Assembly: GCA_041736255.1 (NCBI GenBank)
Contig: JBGSTZ010000111.1
Location: 1-64,000 of the forward strand
Length of the DNA: 64,000 nt
Direction of reading: 5' to 3'
DNA from: AVCC01 sp041736255
Lineage (GTDB): Bacteria > Pseudomonadota > Gammaproteobacteria > Burkholderiales > Burkholderiaceae_D
This document shows, piece by piece, positions 50,289-59,486 of this stretch. A program made the position numbers and the translations under genes. Below the pieces are notes generated by a model that saw nothing but the letters and a program-made list of their open reading frames with translations, made no database searches and was not told where the DNA came from. The number at the start of each line of letters is the position of its first letter. Position 1 is the stretch's first letter.

Positions 50289-50335
50289 AAAAGCCACCGA
50301 CGTAAGACTAAACCAGTCCTGCGTCCGTGGCTTTT
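50289..50335 (+). terminator. Terminator after tRNA-Gln
   Basis: AAAAGCCAC and GTGGCTTTT form the outer stem, and GACG/CGTC with GAC/GTC continue inside. A T-rich tail follows. It separates the lolB-ispE-tRNA transcript from prs. Confidence 0.8.
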
Positions 50336-50384
50336 AATTCTTTTAACGACTGCAATTCGGCATTGATAAATTAGGTATTAATAC

Positions 50385-51335
50385 ATGGCACTCGATAACT
50401 TGATGGTATTTGCCGGCAACGCTACGCCGGATCTCGCTACTGACGTATGCAAACAGCTTGGTCTCCACCTTGGAAAGGCCAGCGTCACCAAGTTTTCAGA
50501 CGGTGAAGTGATGGTCGAAATTAACGAAAACGTGCGCGGCAAAGACGTCTTCGTGTTGCAATCGACCTGCGCGCCGACCAACGACAACCTGATGGAGCTG
50601 ATCCTGATGGTCGACGCCTTGAAACGCGCATCGGCCGGCCGAATCACTGCCGCCATTCCGTATTTTGGCTATGCCCGCCAAGACCGTCGTCCACGTTCGG
50701 CGCGCGTTGCGATTTCGGCCAAAGTAGTTGCCAACATGCTGGAACAGGCCGGCGTCGGCCGCGTTTTGATCATGGACTTGCATGCAGACCAGATTCAAGG
50801 ATTTTTCGACATCCCGGTTGACAACATTTACGCCTCGAAGATTTTACTGGGCGACTTGGTAAAGAAAAACTACGACGACCTGATGGTGGTGTCCCCAGAT
50901 ATCGGCGGCGTAGTGCGCGCCCGTGCGCTGGCCAAACGCCTCAATTGCGATCTCGCTATCATCGACAAGCGCCGCCCGAAAGCCAACGTGTCCGAGGTGA
51001 TGAACATCATCGGCGAAGTCGAAGGCCGCAACTGCGTAATCATGGATGACATGGTCGATACCGCAGGCACTCTGACCAAAGCAGCCGAAGCGCTGAAAGA
51101 GCGCGGCGCTAAAAAAGTGTTGGCTTACTGTACTCACCCGGTACTATCCGGCCCGGCCATTGAACGCATTGTTAATTCACAGATAGATGAAGTCGTCGTA
51201 ACCGACACCATTCCGCTGTCCGACGCTGCAAAAGCCTGCAGTAAAATTCGCCAGTTATCCTGCGCCGCACTGCTAGCAGAAACCTTCCGCCGCATTACCA
51301 AAGGCGATTCGGTAATGTCGTTGTTCGTGGAATAA
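50385..51335 (+). CDS. prs: Ribose-phosphate pyrophosphokinase
   Basis: A 316-aa class I PRPP synthetase. It transfers pyrophosphate from ATP to ribose 5-phosphate. The ATP region is Y-F-G-Y-A-R-Q-D-R (93-101), the metal region is D-L-H-A-D-Q-I-Q-G-F-F (131-141) and the PRPP loop is D-D-M-V-D-T-A-G-T (221-229). Length and motifs are orthodox. It is followed by two hairpins and then rplY. Confidence 0.97.
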   Translation: MALDNLMVFAGNATPDLATDVCKQLGLHLGKASVTKFSDGEVMVEINENVRGKDVFVLQSTCAPTNDNLMELILMVDALKRASAGRITAAIPYFGYARQDRRPRSARVAISAKVVANMLEQAGVGRVLIMDLHADQIQGFFDIPVDNIYASKILLGDLVKKNYDDLMVVSPDIGGVVRARALAKRLNCDLAIIDKRRPKANVSEVMNIIGEVEGRNCVIMDDMVDTAGTLTKAAEALKERGAKKVLAYCTHPVLSGPAIERIVNSQIDEVVVTDTIPLSDAAKACSKIRQLSCAALLAETFRRITKGDSVMSLFVE

Positions 51336-51390
51336 GCATAACAACACATCTCATTCGGATGGTACTAAATACCGACTGAATACTGCATCA

Positions 51391-51446
51391 GGGTATGGCA
51401 AATGCCATGCCCGTACTTGAAATCCCCTGGTCGCGGGGGATTTATA
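51391..51446 (+). promoter_or_regulatory. Two hairpins in the prs-rplY gap
   Basis: The first hairpin has arms ATGGCA/TGCCAT (51395-51408) extended by GGG/CCC. The second has AAATCCCC/GGGGATTT (51420-51443) followed by only a short T stretch. They sit 40-90 bases before the L25 start and may attenuate read-through from prs or control L25 synthesis. Confidence 0.45.
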
Positions 51447-51483
51447 CCGCAAGGCACTGCCTTGCATACTCTGGAGTTTCAAA

Positions 51484-52095
51484 ATGAAAGTTATCGCATT
51501 TAAACGTACTTTGCAGGGGACCGGAGCGAGCCGCCGCCTGCGTATTTCTGGTCAAACGCCTGGTATCGTCTACGGTGGCACCGAGCCTGCAATCAGTCTT
51601 ACACTGGATCACAATGCGCTTTACCACGCATTGAAAAAAGAAGCATTTCACGCTTCGATCCTGGATCTTGAAATTGACGGTAAAGTCGAAAAAGTCTTGT
51701 TGCGCGACTTTCAGATGCACGCATTCAAACAACTCGTACTGCACATCGATTTCCAGCGCGTCGATCAGAACCAGAAGATTCACGTCAAAGTACCGCTGCA
51801 TTTCATCAACGGTGATATCTCTCCTGTTGTCAAACTGTCTTCCGGTATCGTCAGCCATGTCATGACCGAATTGGAAGTTGCCTGCCTGCCAGCCGATCTG
51901 CCTGAGTCGATCACAGTTGATTTGGCCCTGTTGGAAGCCGGCGAATCGATCCACCTGTCCGCCATCGTGTTGCCAGAAGGCGTTACCGCTATCGTGCATG
52001 GCGATGATCAGACCGTTGCTGCCGGCGTTATTCCTGCCGGCACTGTTGCCAGCAAGGACGACGCAGCTGCTCCAGAAGAAAAGCCAGCAGCCTGA
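51484..52095 (+). CDS. rplY: 50S ribosomal protein L25, Ctc type
   Basis: A 203-aa long-form bL25 (general stress protein Ctc). The N-terminal 95 residues bind 5S rRNA (R-L-R-I-S-G-Q-T-P-G-I-V-Y-G). The C-terminal TL5 domain follows (V-E-V/E-L-E-V-A-C-L-P-A-D-L-P type segment). The tail is acidic and Ala-rich. The start is preceded by TGGAG. It is followed by a terminator and pth, the usual order. Confidence 0.95.
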   Translation: MKVIAFKRTLQGTGASRRLRISGQTPGIVYGGTEPAISLTLDHNALYHALKKEAFHASILDLEIDGKVEKVLLRDFQMHAFKQLVLHIDFQRVDQNQKIHVKVPLHFINGDISPVVKLSSGIVSHVMTELEVACLPADLPESITVDLALLEAGESIHLSAIVLPEGVTAIVHGDDQTVAAGVIPAGTVASKDDAAAPEEKPAA

Positions 52096-52143
52096 GTTCC
52101 TAGGCTGTTGTCTGTTGTAATCCGGCTGCTGCAGCCGGAAATT

Positions 52144-52170
52144 AAACCCGTCATTCATGGCGGGTTTTTT
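52144..52170 (+). terminator. Intrinsic terminator after rplY
   Basis: AAACCCG and CGGGTTT arms, a 10-base loop and a T6 tail. A second hairpin CCGGCTGC/GCAGCCGG (52122-52138) precedes it. Confidence 0.85.
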
Positions 52171-52275
52171 ATTGCTTGAAAAGCTTATCTGCCAAGGCAT
52201 GAAACTGATCCAGCCGCTGCCGGTGCAACACACTGAACGCCACGTATAATCGCTGTTTTGCTCTGACAACATACC

Positions 52276-52863
52276 ATGTCCATCCGCCTCATCGTCGGCC
52301 TCGGCAATCCCGGGTCGGAATACGAACAAACGCGCCACAATGCAGGCTTTTGGTTAGTTGATAATTTGGCCAACGGAGTGGCGCGCTGCTGTTTGCAGCG
52401 CGAATCCCGCTTTAACGCACTGGTGGCAAAAACCAATATCGCTGGGCAGGAAGTCTGGCTACTGGAACCGCAAACCTTCATGAACCGTTCCGGACAGTCA
52501 GTCGGCGGCTTGGCGCGCTTCTACAAGATTCTGCCGGATGAAGTGCTGGTGGTGCATGACGAACTCGATATTGACCCGGGCCTGGCTAAAATCAAAAAAG
52601 GCGGCTCGTCTGGCGGCCACAACGGCTTGAAAGACATCACCGCCGCGCTGGGCAGCCAGGATTTTTGGCGTTTACGGATCGGTATCGGTCATCCGCGCGC
52701 GCTAAATTTGCAGCAAGATGTCATCGATTTCGTACTGCACCGACCGCGCAAAGAAGAGCAAATTCTGATCGATGAAGCAATTGCCAGAAGCGTCGATGTC
52801 ATCCCATTGCTGTGCGAAGGGAAATTCGAAGCCGCCACGATGCAATTACACACGGTTAAATAA
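52276..52863 (+). CDS. pth: Peptidyl-tRNA hydrolase
   Basis: A 195-aa enzyme that releases tRNA from stalled peptidyl-tRNA. The active set is Asn11 in G-L-G-N-P-G, catalytic His21 in T-R-H-N-A-G, Asn70 in F-M-N-R-S-G, Asp95 in V-H-D-E-L-D and Asn116 in G-H-N-G-L-K-D. All sit one or two positions from the E. coli numbers. Length and position after rplY are normal. Confidence 0.96.
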   Translation: MSIRLIVGLGNPGSEYEQTRHNAGFWLVDNLANGVARCCLQRESRFNALVAKTNIAGQEVWLLEPQTFMNRSGQSVGGLARFYKILPDEVLVVHDELDIDPGLAKIKKGGSSGGHNGLKDITAALGSQDFWRLRIGIGHPRALNLQQDVIDFVLHRPRKEEQILIDEAIARSVDVIPLLCEGKFEAATMQLHTVK

Positions 52864-52896
52864 GCGCATTAAATATGCGCTGCGGCCGTCCTATCA

Positions 52897-53094
52897 CTAA
52901 TTCTTCGCGTCGTTTGCTGCGTCCTGAATTTGCTCACCTGCTTTTTGAATTTCTTGGCCTGCTTTCTGGGTCGTCTCATCAATGCTTTTGCCGGCGCGTT
53001 CGGCCGGACCTTCCTGCTTCTGGCAGGCTGACAGTCCAGCCAGCAAAATGATGGTGACGCATGCTGTAACAATGGATTTGGTTGCCTGATTCAT
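52897..53094 (-). CDS. Small lipoprotein, 65 aa
   Basis: The signal peptide ends L-S-A-C (Cys24), leaving a 42-residue acidic, Gln/Lys-rich mature part with a repeating K-A-G-Q/E-x-I-Q pattern, probably one amphipathic helix. It looks like the small entericidin- or LEA-like envelope lipoproteins of Betaproteobacteria. Its function is unknown, perhaps envelope stress. It is monocistronic, between pth and pyk. Confidence 0.75.
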   Translation of the reverse strand: MNQATKSIVTACVTIILLAGLSACQKQEGPAERAGKSIDETTQKAGQEIQKAGEQIQDAANDAKN

Positions 53095-53202
53095 TTTTTT
53101 TCCTGGAGTTGATAAAAGTGGCGAAAAGCCTGTCCGTATTCTAATGGCAGAAACCGCGCCATTACCCGAAAAAATGTAAGCAATGTAACAACATGAGCAA
53201 GA

Positions 53203-54642
53203 TCAGCGTTCCCCGATCCGCATAATCTTCAATGCATTGGTGCCGCCGGCTTGCCCCATCGGGTCGCCCCAAGTCACGACGATCAGATCACCGTTTTGCA
53301 CGATCCCTTTTGCCAGCAGCAGGGCTTCGCTCGCCTTCATAACTTCTTCACAATCGTTCGACGGCATTATGGCCAACGTACGGACATTCCGGTACAAGGC
53401 GACCTTGCGTTGTACTGCGACACTGGAAGTAATGGCAAATATCGGAATGTCGATGTTATTGCGACTCATCCAGAGCGCAGTCGCGCCAGATTCGGTCAGT
53501 GCCGCAATCGCCTTGACCCGCAGATGGTATGCAGTAAACAAGGCGCCGTACGCAATCGATTGATCAATGCGCGTGAAGGTGAGATTGAGAAAATCGGCAT
53601 CGAGCTTGCAATCATCGGTTTTTTCAGCTTCAACACAAATGGCCGCCATTGTGGCGACTGTTTCAATCGGATATCTGCCCGTCGCAGTTTCTGCCGAAGT
53701 CATCACTGCATCGGTACCATCCAGCACTGCATTGGCGACGTCCGACACTTCGGCTCGCGTCGGGATCGCATTGACGATCATCGACTCCATCATTTGCGTG
53801 GCGGTAATCGTCAGCTTGTTGGATGCGCGTGCCATTTTTATCATGCGCTTTTGCAGCCCCGGTACGGTTGCGTTGCCAACCTCCACTGCCAGATCGCCAC
53901 GAGCGACCATGATGCCATCGGATGCGTCGATAATTTCCTGCAAGGCAGGGATCGCTTCGGCGCGCTCGATCTTGGCAATCATCAGCGGCTTGTGCGCATA
54001 CGCTTCGCCCGCGCTGTTCGCCAGTTGCCGCGCCAGTTCCATGTCGGCTGCATTTTTCGGAAACGACACCGCGACATAATCCGCCCGGAAATGCATCGCC
54101 GTCTCGATGTCCTCCTTATCCTTGAGCGTCAGCGCCGGCGCGGACAGGCCGCCACCCTGGCGATTGATGCCCTTGTTGTTCGACAGCACGCCACCGATTT
54201 TCACCGTGGTGTGGATCGCGCTGCCGACCACCTTATCCACTACCAGCACGATCAGGCCATCGTTCAGCAACAACACATCCGCAGGTTTCAAATCGTGCGG
54301 TAACTCTTTGTAGTCGAGGCCGACACGCTCCTGATTGCCCAATTCGCAGCTTGCATCAAGGATGAATGAATCCCCATCATTGAGTTCGATCTGGCCGTTC
54401 TCAAACTTGCCGACCCGGATTTTAGGTCCTTGCAGATCAGCCATGATGGCAACTTCGCGCCCGCAAGCGGCGGCTGCCTGGCGTACCAGGCTGGCACGAT
54501 CAATATGATCCTGCGCATTACCATGAGAAAAATTCAGACGCACCACGTCCACCCCCGCTGCAATCATCCGGATGAGCGTGTTCAGATCGCCTGAGGCGGG
54601 GCCGATGGTGGCAACTATTTTGGTGGCACGAGTCAGAGCCAT
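53203..54642 (-). CDS. pyk: Pyruvate kinase
   Basis: A 479-aa glycolytic enzyme converting PEP and ADP to pyruvate and ATP. It opens R-A-T-K-I-V-A-T-I-G-P-A-S. The active-site block is M-I-A-K-I-E-R-A-E-A, and the metal and PEP region includes M-V-A-R-G-D-L-A-V-E and T-A-T-Q-M-M-E-S-M. A perfect AAAGGAGGT lies seven bases before the ATG, so translation should be strong. It is divergent from the phasin gene. PykA and PykF types are not separated here. Confidence 0.96.
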   Translation of the reverse strand: MALTRATKIVATIGPASGDLNTLIRMIAAGVDVVRLNFSHGNAQDHIDRASLVRQAAAACGREVAIMADLQGPKIRVGKFENGQIELNDGDSFILDASCELGNQERVGLDYKELPHDLKPADVLLLNDGLIVLVVDKVVGSAIHTTVKIGGVLSNNKGINRQGGGLSAPALTLKDKEDIETAMHFRADYVAVSFPKNAADMELARQLANSAGEAYAHKPLMIAKIERAEAIPALQEIIDASDGIMVARGDLAVEVGNATVPGLQKRMIKMARASNKLTITATQMMESMIVNAIPTRAEVSDVANAVLDGTDAVMTSAETATGRYPIETVATMAAICVEAEKTDDCKLDADFLNLTFTRIDQSIAYGALFTAYHLRVKAIAALTESGATALWMSRNNIDIPIFAITSSVAVQRKVALYRNVRTLAIMPSNDCEEVMKASEALLLAKGIVQNGDLIVVTWGDPMGQAGGTNALKIMRIGER

Positions 54643-54767
54643 GTCGAAACCTCCTTTAAATGTAGTGAATATACGTAAAGTTTATTATTTGTAGGCGCAA
54701 TAAAAAATACCAATCTAAGCCATACATCCATATCCTGAAATTTTTTGTGCCGCGCACAAATAAATAC

Positions 54768-54819
54768 TTGACTAATACTATTCATCCTCTAGAATACAAA
54801 TTGTTGCAATGCACAATTT
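54768..54819 (+). promoter_or_regulatory. Phasin promoter and candidate PhaR-type operator
   Basis: TTGACT (54768-54773), a 16-base gap and TAGAAT (54790-54795) form a good sigma-70 promoter. Right after the -10, AAATTGT-TGCAATGC-ACAATTT (54798-54819) is an inverted repeat covering the likely start of transcription. It contains the TGC/GCA words favoured by PhaR, the PHA-responsive repressor of phasin genes. A bound repressor would block the promoter. Confidence 0.6.
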
Positions 54820-54865
54820 AAGTTTCAGAATGTACCTTATCAACCTTCAATCCTAGGAGATTTCC

Positions 54866-55429
54866 ATGTTTTCAGTTCCAGAACAGTTTTCCAACGCTAC
54901 CAAAGCAAATTTTGATGCGCAAATCGCTATGATCACATCACTGACCAATAAAGCATTTGAAAATGTTGAAAAAGTTATTGAATTGAACATGAATACAGCC
55001 AAAGCCTCAATGGAAGACTCTACTGCTGCAGCCAAGCAATTGTTGTCGGCAAAAGGCGCGCAAGAATTTTTTTCGCTAAACTCTAACCAAGCCAAGCCAG
55101 CAGCTGAAAAAGTACAGGCATATAGCCGCAATCTGGCAAGCATCACATCTGGCGCGCAAGCTGAATTCAACAAGGTTGCTGAAGCACAAATAACTGAAAC
55201 CAACAGTAAAATGCTGGCACTGGTAGAAGAAGTGACAAAAAACGCACCAGCGGGTTCTGAAAATGTAGTTGCCATGCTTAAATCAGCGATTGGCAACGCC
55301 AGCGCCGGTTATGACCAGTTGACCAAAACTACCAAGCAAGCAGTTGAAACACTGGAAACAAACATGAATACCGCTGCTAACAAATTTACTGATGCAACCA
55401 GCAAAGTAAGCAGCGCTGCCAAGAAATAA
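54866..55429 (+). CDS. phaP: Phasin, PHA granule-associated protein
   Basis: A 187-aa all-helical protein of the Burkholderiales phasin family (N-terminal P-E-Q-F-S-N-A-T-K-A-N-F-D-A-Q, then F-E-N-V-E-K-V-I-E-L-N). Phasins coat polyhydroxybutyrate granules. TAGGAGAT precedes the ATG. It has its own regulated promoter and a bidirectional terminator. No PHA synthesis genes are in the window, but phasin genes often stand apart. Confidence 0.9.
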   Translation: MFSVPEQFSNATKANFDAQIAMITSLTNKAFENVEKVIELNMNTAKASMEDSTAAAKQLLSAKGAQEFFSLNSNQAKPAAEKVQAYSRNLASITSGAQAEFNKVAEAQITETNSKMLALVEEVTKNAPAGSENVVAMLKSAIGNASAGYDQLTKTTKQAVETLETNMNTAANKFTDATSKVSSAAKK

Positions 55430-55498
55430 TTACACAAGCTTGGCACCCGCAATTCTTCTTCAGCGTTGTAGGTGCGGTAACAACTGAAAGGGCGCTAG

Positions 55499-55550
55499 TC
55501 GCCCATAATAAAAATGCCCCGTAATTACGGGGCATTTTTATTATGGGCGA
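55499..55550. terminator. 52-bp perfect palindrome, bidirectional terminator
   Basis: Each 26-base half is the exact complement of the other, centred on GTAA/TTAC. It contains AAAAATGCCCC and GGGGCATTTTT, so each strand has a GC stem followed by T residues. It lies between the convergent phasin and chemoreceptor genes and can stop both transcripts. Confidence 0.9.
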
Positions 55551-55647
55551 TCGCTATAACTACTCTAAATTTGCAGGGGTATATGCAGAAAAACCACTAT
55601 TTACACATTAGTTCAATGCCACTTAAAACATACATATATACGTATGT

Positions 55648-57345
55648 TTAACTGCACAAGGCCGCTGAAAATCGCTTTTCCGATTCTTTATCAGAATAAT
55701 CGATGGCCAGCCTGCTGTTTGCTTGCAGTGCTGCGCGTTGCGGTCGTGGTTGAGATAGCGGTTGCTTAAGGGCTGCAATTGTTGGCACTGCTTGGGTTTC
55801 GTGACCCAGTTTGAACACGCTGACTGTCTGCGCCAGTTCCGCAGCCTGACCCTGCATGCTTTCGGCTGCAGCCGCAGCTTGCTCCACCAGCGCCGCGTTC
55901 TGTTGCGTCATTGCATCCATCTGACCGATAGCCTGATTGATTTGTTCGATGCCGGCACTTTGCTCCTGGCTGGCCGTAGTGATCTGGCCCATGATGTCAG
56001 CCACTTGTCTAACCGAGCTGAGGATGTCATCCATGGTCTGACCGGCGTTATTCACCAACGTGCTGCCCTGATCGACTTGTCTTACTGAATCGTCGATCAG
56101 TACCTTGATTTCCTTGGCCGCGAATGCCGAGCGTTGTGCCAGACTACGCACTTCGGTTGCGACCACTGCAAAGCCGCGCCCGTGTTCGCCGGCGCGCGCC
56201 GCTTCGACTGCGGCGTTCAGCGCCAGGATGTTAGTCTGGAAAGCGATGCCGTCGATGACGCTGATGATGTCAGCGATCTTGCGCGAACTGGCCTTGATCG
56301 AACCCATGGTATCGACTACCTGGGACACCACCTGACCACCCTTGCCTGCCACGCCGGAGGCTGACATTGCCAGCTGGTTGGCCTGGTGCGCATTGTCGGC
56401 ATTGCGGCGTACTGCACGCGTCAATTCTTCCATCGCGCTGGCTGTCTCTTCCAGCGCGCTGGCCTGGGATTCGGTGCGCGACGACAGGTCGGCGTTGCCG
56501 GTGGCGATTTCACGCGAGGCGACGGTTATAGTATCGGTGCCACCGCGGACGTTGCCGATAACCTGATGCAACGCGGTATTCATATCGCGCAGGGCCGCCA
56601 GTAACTGCCCGGTTTCATCCTGGCCGGCCAACAGGATCTGCGTCGATAAATCGCCTGCGGCAACGCGCTGGGCAATCCGCACTGCTGCATGTAATGGCAG
56701 CGAGATCGAACGGTTGATCAGCCACGCGCACGCCAGGCCGAGCAACAGCGCGACCACACTCAACGACACCATCAGCATGCGACCATTTTGAAAATGATGC
56801 TCGGCCTGACTGGCCAGCGCCTGCGACAGGTTTTGCTGATACACAATCAGTTGGCTGGCGCTATTCAGATAGACATCGACCGCCGGCAGGAATTTCTCCT
56901 CGATCATCTGATCGGCAAGTGCATTCCTGCCAGTCCTTTTGAGTTCGAGCACGGCGTCGCCGACAGTTGCGTATATCGTGCGCTTTTCAGCGATCTCCTG
57001 CAGCAATGTTGCACCTTGCGCAGTGATTATCATCGGCTCCAGGCTTTTTTGGATCACATTGATTCTATCGCTCCCGAGTTTAATTTGATCTTTGAAAAAT
57101 GTCTGAGATTCCGGCTCGTCCGTTCTGGCCACCGCAACGGTGCGCGCACTATTGACGCTTATCTCAGTAAACCATGCGGCGCTAAGGCGCTCGATCGCCA
57201 TGGTTTGGGATGACATGGTATGCACCACATCACCGACCGCTTGCAACCGGGAGATACCCAGCCCGGCAATCGCCAGCATCAAGATAAGCACAGCGGCAAA
57301 ACCGGTGCTCAAGCGGGTACTGATACTGAAATTATTCAGATTCAT
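55648..57345 (-). CDS. Methyl-accepting chemotaxis protein
   Basis: A 565-aa receptor. The ATG at 57345 with TGAGGAAA upstream is used; the longer frame to 57513 adds residues with no receptor features. Membrane segments lie at about 13-33 and 190-212, with a helical ligand-binding domain (4HB type) between them. A HAMP domain follows, then the signalling domain with the invariant hairpin F-Q-T-N-I-L-A-L-N-A-A-V-E-A-A-R-A-G-E. It has no C-terminal methyltransferase-docking pentapeptide. The ligand is unknown, and no other che genes are present. Confidence 0.93.
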   Translation of the reverse strand: MNLNNFSISTRLSTGFAAVLILMLAIAGLGISRLQAVGDVVHTMSSQTMAIERLSAAWFTEISVNSARTVAVARTDEPESQTFFKDQIKLGSDRINVIQKSLEPMIITAQGATLLQEIAEKRTIYATVGDAVLELKRTGRNALADQMIEEKFLPAVDVYLNSASQLIVYQQNLSQALASQAEHHFQNGRMLMVSLSVVALLLGLACAWLINRSISLPLHAAVRIAQRVAAGDLSTQILLAGQDETGQLLAALRDMNTALHQVIGNVRGGTDTITVASREIATGNADLSSRTESQASALEETASAMEELTRAVRRNADNAHQANQLAMSASGVAGKGGQVVSQVVDTMGSIKASSRKIADIISVIDGIAFQTNILALNAAVEAARAGEHGRGFAVVATEVRSLAQRSAFAAKEIKVLIDDSVRQVDQGSTLVNNAGQTMDDILSSVRQVADIMGQITTASQEQSAGIEQINQAIGQMDAMTQQNAALVEQAAAAAESMQGQAAELAQTVSVFKLGHETQAVPTIAALKQPLSQPRPQRAALQANSRLAIDYSDKESEKRFSAALCS

Positions 57346-57602
57346 AAGTTTCCTCAAACGGTATAAGAATACATAACAGCGCGCAATAACGCGTAATAAC
57401 GCTTTTAACGCTTTTGACGCTGTCGAAACACGGGTTGCGGAAGCGAGAAAAATTTCCCTTGTGCAACGCAGCAAGCGAAAATATAACGTGTAATTGTGAC
57501 CGTCGAATGACAAAGGCCAGAGCTTTGCAGTTCTGTAGGCAGCCTGCAGAATTTGATTTTTCGAAAGTCTTGATCGAGAGTCAACAGCCGCTTCTTAAAC
57601 AC

Positions 57603-57631
57603 AAAAAAACCAGCCGAGCGCTGGTTTTTTT
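57603..57631. terminator. Symmetric intrinsic terminator
   Basis: A7-CCAGC, a 5-base loop and GCTGG-T7. On the minus strand it follows the ligE-type gene by about 25 bases. Confidence 0.85.
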
Positions 57632-57654
57632 ATCCTCGTTCCAAAAGTGCAGAA

Positions 57655-58536
57655 TTACTCCGGTGCGCGCACCCTCAGGAAGCTGGCGAAGCGCGGCAAA
57701 CCTTTCGGCGTGCGTTCGCGGTAGCGATACGTCACGACACTGCCGACCGACGGCGGCGCACGGCGCTGGGCATCACTCATGCCGGTGCCCAGACGGAAGC
57801 GCTGGCCATCAGGGCTTTCCACCAGCAACGCACCGCACATGCCCTTGTATTTTCCTTTCCCCGGCAAATGGGCGATCACTTTGGCCTCAGCGTCATACTG
57901 CGGCTTGAGTTTCAACAGCGTATCGGTGCGGCCGGTTTGCCACAGTGCGTCGGCGCGGTGCAGCATCAAGCCTTCGCCGCCGTCGCGCACTACCTGCAGC
58001 AATTTGGCTTGCAGCGCCTGCCGGTTTGCGATGCGCACTTGCGGCACCAATTGCAACCAGCGCAGATTGGCGCGCGCCACGCTGATCTGCAATGCCGCCA
58101 CCCGCTCGCTGAAAGTGCCAGATGCTTGCGGCCACTCGAATACCTGATAACTAATCTGGCGCCAATCGGCGTCGCGCGGACTGTCGCGTCGCACTGCTCC
58201 GGATAATTGGTCGAATGTGTGCCGGCCCATCCACAATTCGCCGTCCAGCGGATGCGCCGGAAAATCTGCGATAAACCAGTCAGGCGCCTGAATCACTCTG
58301 CCACTGCGAAAGCGCAGCGTTTTGCCATCCCACAGCGCACGCACGCCGTCGAGTTTTTCGCTCACCAGATAAGCGGCAGGATTAATCGCGTCATTGAAAT
58401 TTTGCGCCAGCAGCACCGCTGGAGCTGCATTATCAGTTGCATTTGCGACTGTAACCGTATAGGCCATCGGCCCAGCATGCAGCACGCCGCCCAGCATTAA
58501 CAGCACGAACAAGCGCCGCAGTGGAGGCAGCTTCAT
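57655..58536 (-). CDS. Periplasmic ATP-dependent DNA ligase (LigE type)
   Basis: A 293-aa minimal DNA ligase with an N-terminal signal peptide (about 1-22), which marks the exported Lig E group. Adenylated Lys61 is in S-E-K-L-D-G-V-R (motif I). L-D-G-E-L-W, G-E-G-L-M-L-H and L-L-K-L-K-P are motifs III to V, and the OB domain ends R-Y-R-E-R-T-P-K-G. These enzymes are thought to seal nicks in extracellular or incoming DNA, for example in biofilm or natural transformation. It is monocistronic. Confidence 0.9.
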   Translation of the reverse strand: MKLPPLRRLFVLLMLGGVLHAGPMAYTVTVANATDNAAPAVLLAQNFNDAINPAAYLVSEKLDGVRALWDGKTLRFRSGRVIQAPDWFIADFPAHPLDGELWMGRHTFDQLSGAVRRDSPRDADWRQISYQVFEWPQASGTFSERVAALQISVARANLRWLQLVPQVRIANRQALQAKLLQVVRDGGEGLMLHRADALWQTGRTDTLLKLKPQYDAEAKVIAHLPGKGKYKGMCGALLVESPDGQRFRLGTGMSDAQRRAPPSVGSVVTYRYRERTPKGLPRFASFLRVRAPE

Positions 58537-58762
58537 CGTATGCTCCGGGATTCAACGGTACAGAAACACTGTGAGAAAAGTGAAATGTGGTAGCACACGA
58601 GAATTCTCCTGAGTGATTAATAACATTCTTGCAAGCAATAATTTACCATGCATTGCCATGCTTTCAGGCAAAAAATGTCCGGGTCGCGTGGTAGGCATTG
58701 CACGCGTTGGGGCGATAATGCAAAATCGTGGCTTCAGATTTACACGAGTACAAGGATGATTC

Positions 58763-59413
58763 ATGTCGGAATTACCGATCGCATCACAGACACACAGCGC
58801 GACTACCACAGATTGTGCGCAGGCGGTATCGGCGACAGAAGAACTGTGCGACGTCGCGCAAGCGCTGATTCACTCGCGCCAGAATATTTCACCTAAACGG
58901 CTGGCAGCGCCCGGCCCGAGCCAGAAGCAACTCGAACAATTGCTGAGCGCGGCAGCCGCTGCGCCGGATCACGGCCAGTTGCATCCGTGGCGCTTCGTCA
59001 TCATCCCGCAGGACAAGCGCACTCTGCTGGCCGAAGTATTCGCGCAAGCGCTCATCGAGCGCGATCCCGACGCCACGCCCGAGCAGATTGCCAGCGCGCG
59101 CGAAAAGGCGCACCGTGCGCCGCTGCTGCTGTTGGCGATAGCCCAACTGGGGCCAGCCGAACCGGATATTCCGGCGCTGGAACGGATGGTGTCGTTTGGC
59201 TGTGCGCTGCAAAACATGCTGCTGTCGGCGCATGCAATGGGTTTCGGCGCCGGCCTGACCAGCGGACAGGCGATGACATCGATGCACATGCAGAAATTAT
59301 TTTCTCTGACCGATGGTGAACAGCCGGTATGCTTCATCAATATCGGCACCGCTAGCAAACGCAAACCGCTGCTAGCGCGGCCGGGGCCGTGGGAATTCAC
59401 TTCAACTCTTTAA
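58763..59413 (+). CDS. Nitroreductase-family FMN oxidoreductase (YdjA-like)
   Basis: A 216-aa flavoprotein. L-L-S-A-A-A-A-A-P-D-H-G-Q-L-H-P-W-R-F is the FMN-binding start of YdjA-type nitroreductases. A-P-L-L-L-L-A-I-A and G-F-G-A-G-L-T-S-G continue the fold. It probably reduces nitro or quinone compounds with NAD(P)H as a dimer. The first 35 residues are extra compared with YdjA; a later start is possible but none is clearly better. Confidence 0.88.
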   Translation: MSELPIASQTHSATTTDCAQAVSATEELCDVAQALIHSRQNISPKRLAAPGPSQKQLEQLLSAAAAAPDHGQLHPWRFVIIPQDKRTLLAEVFAQALIERDPDATPEQIASAREKAHRAPLLLLAIAQLGPAEPDIPALERMVSFGCALQNMLLSAHAMGFGAGLTSGQAMTSMHMQKLFSLTDGEQPVCFINIGTASKRKPLLARPGPWEFTSTL

Positions 59414-59486
59414 AATTAATTACAGGCGGAACATTGTTCATGACAGGCTTGCATCAGGTTTTCCAATGGATTGATGGAGTGCGCAC

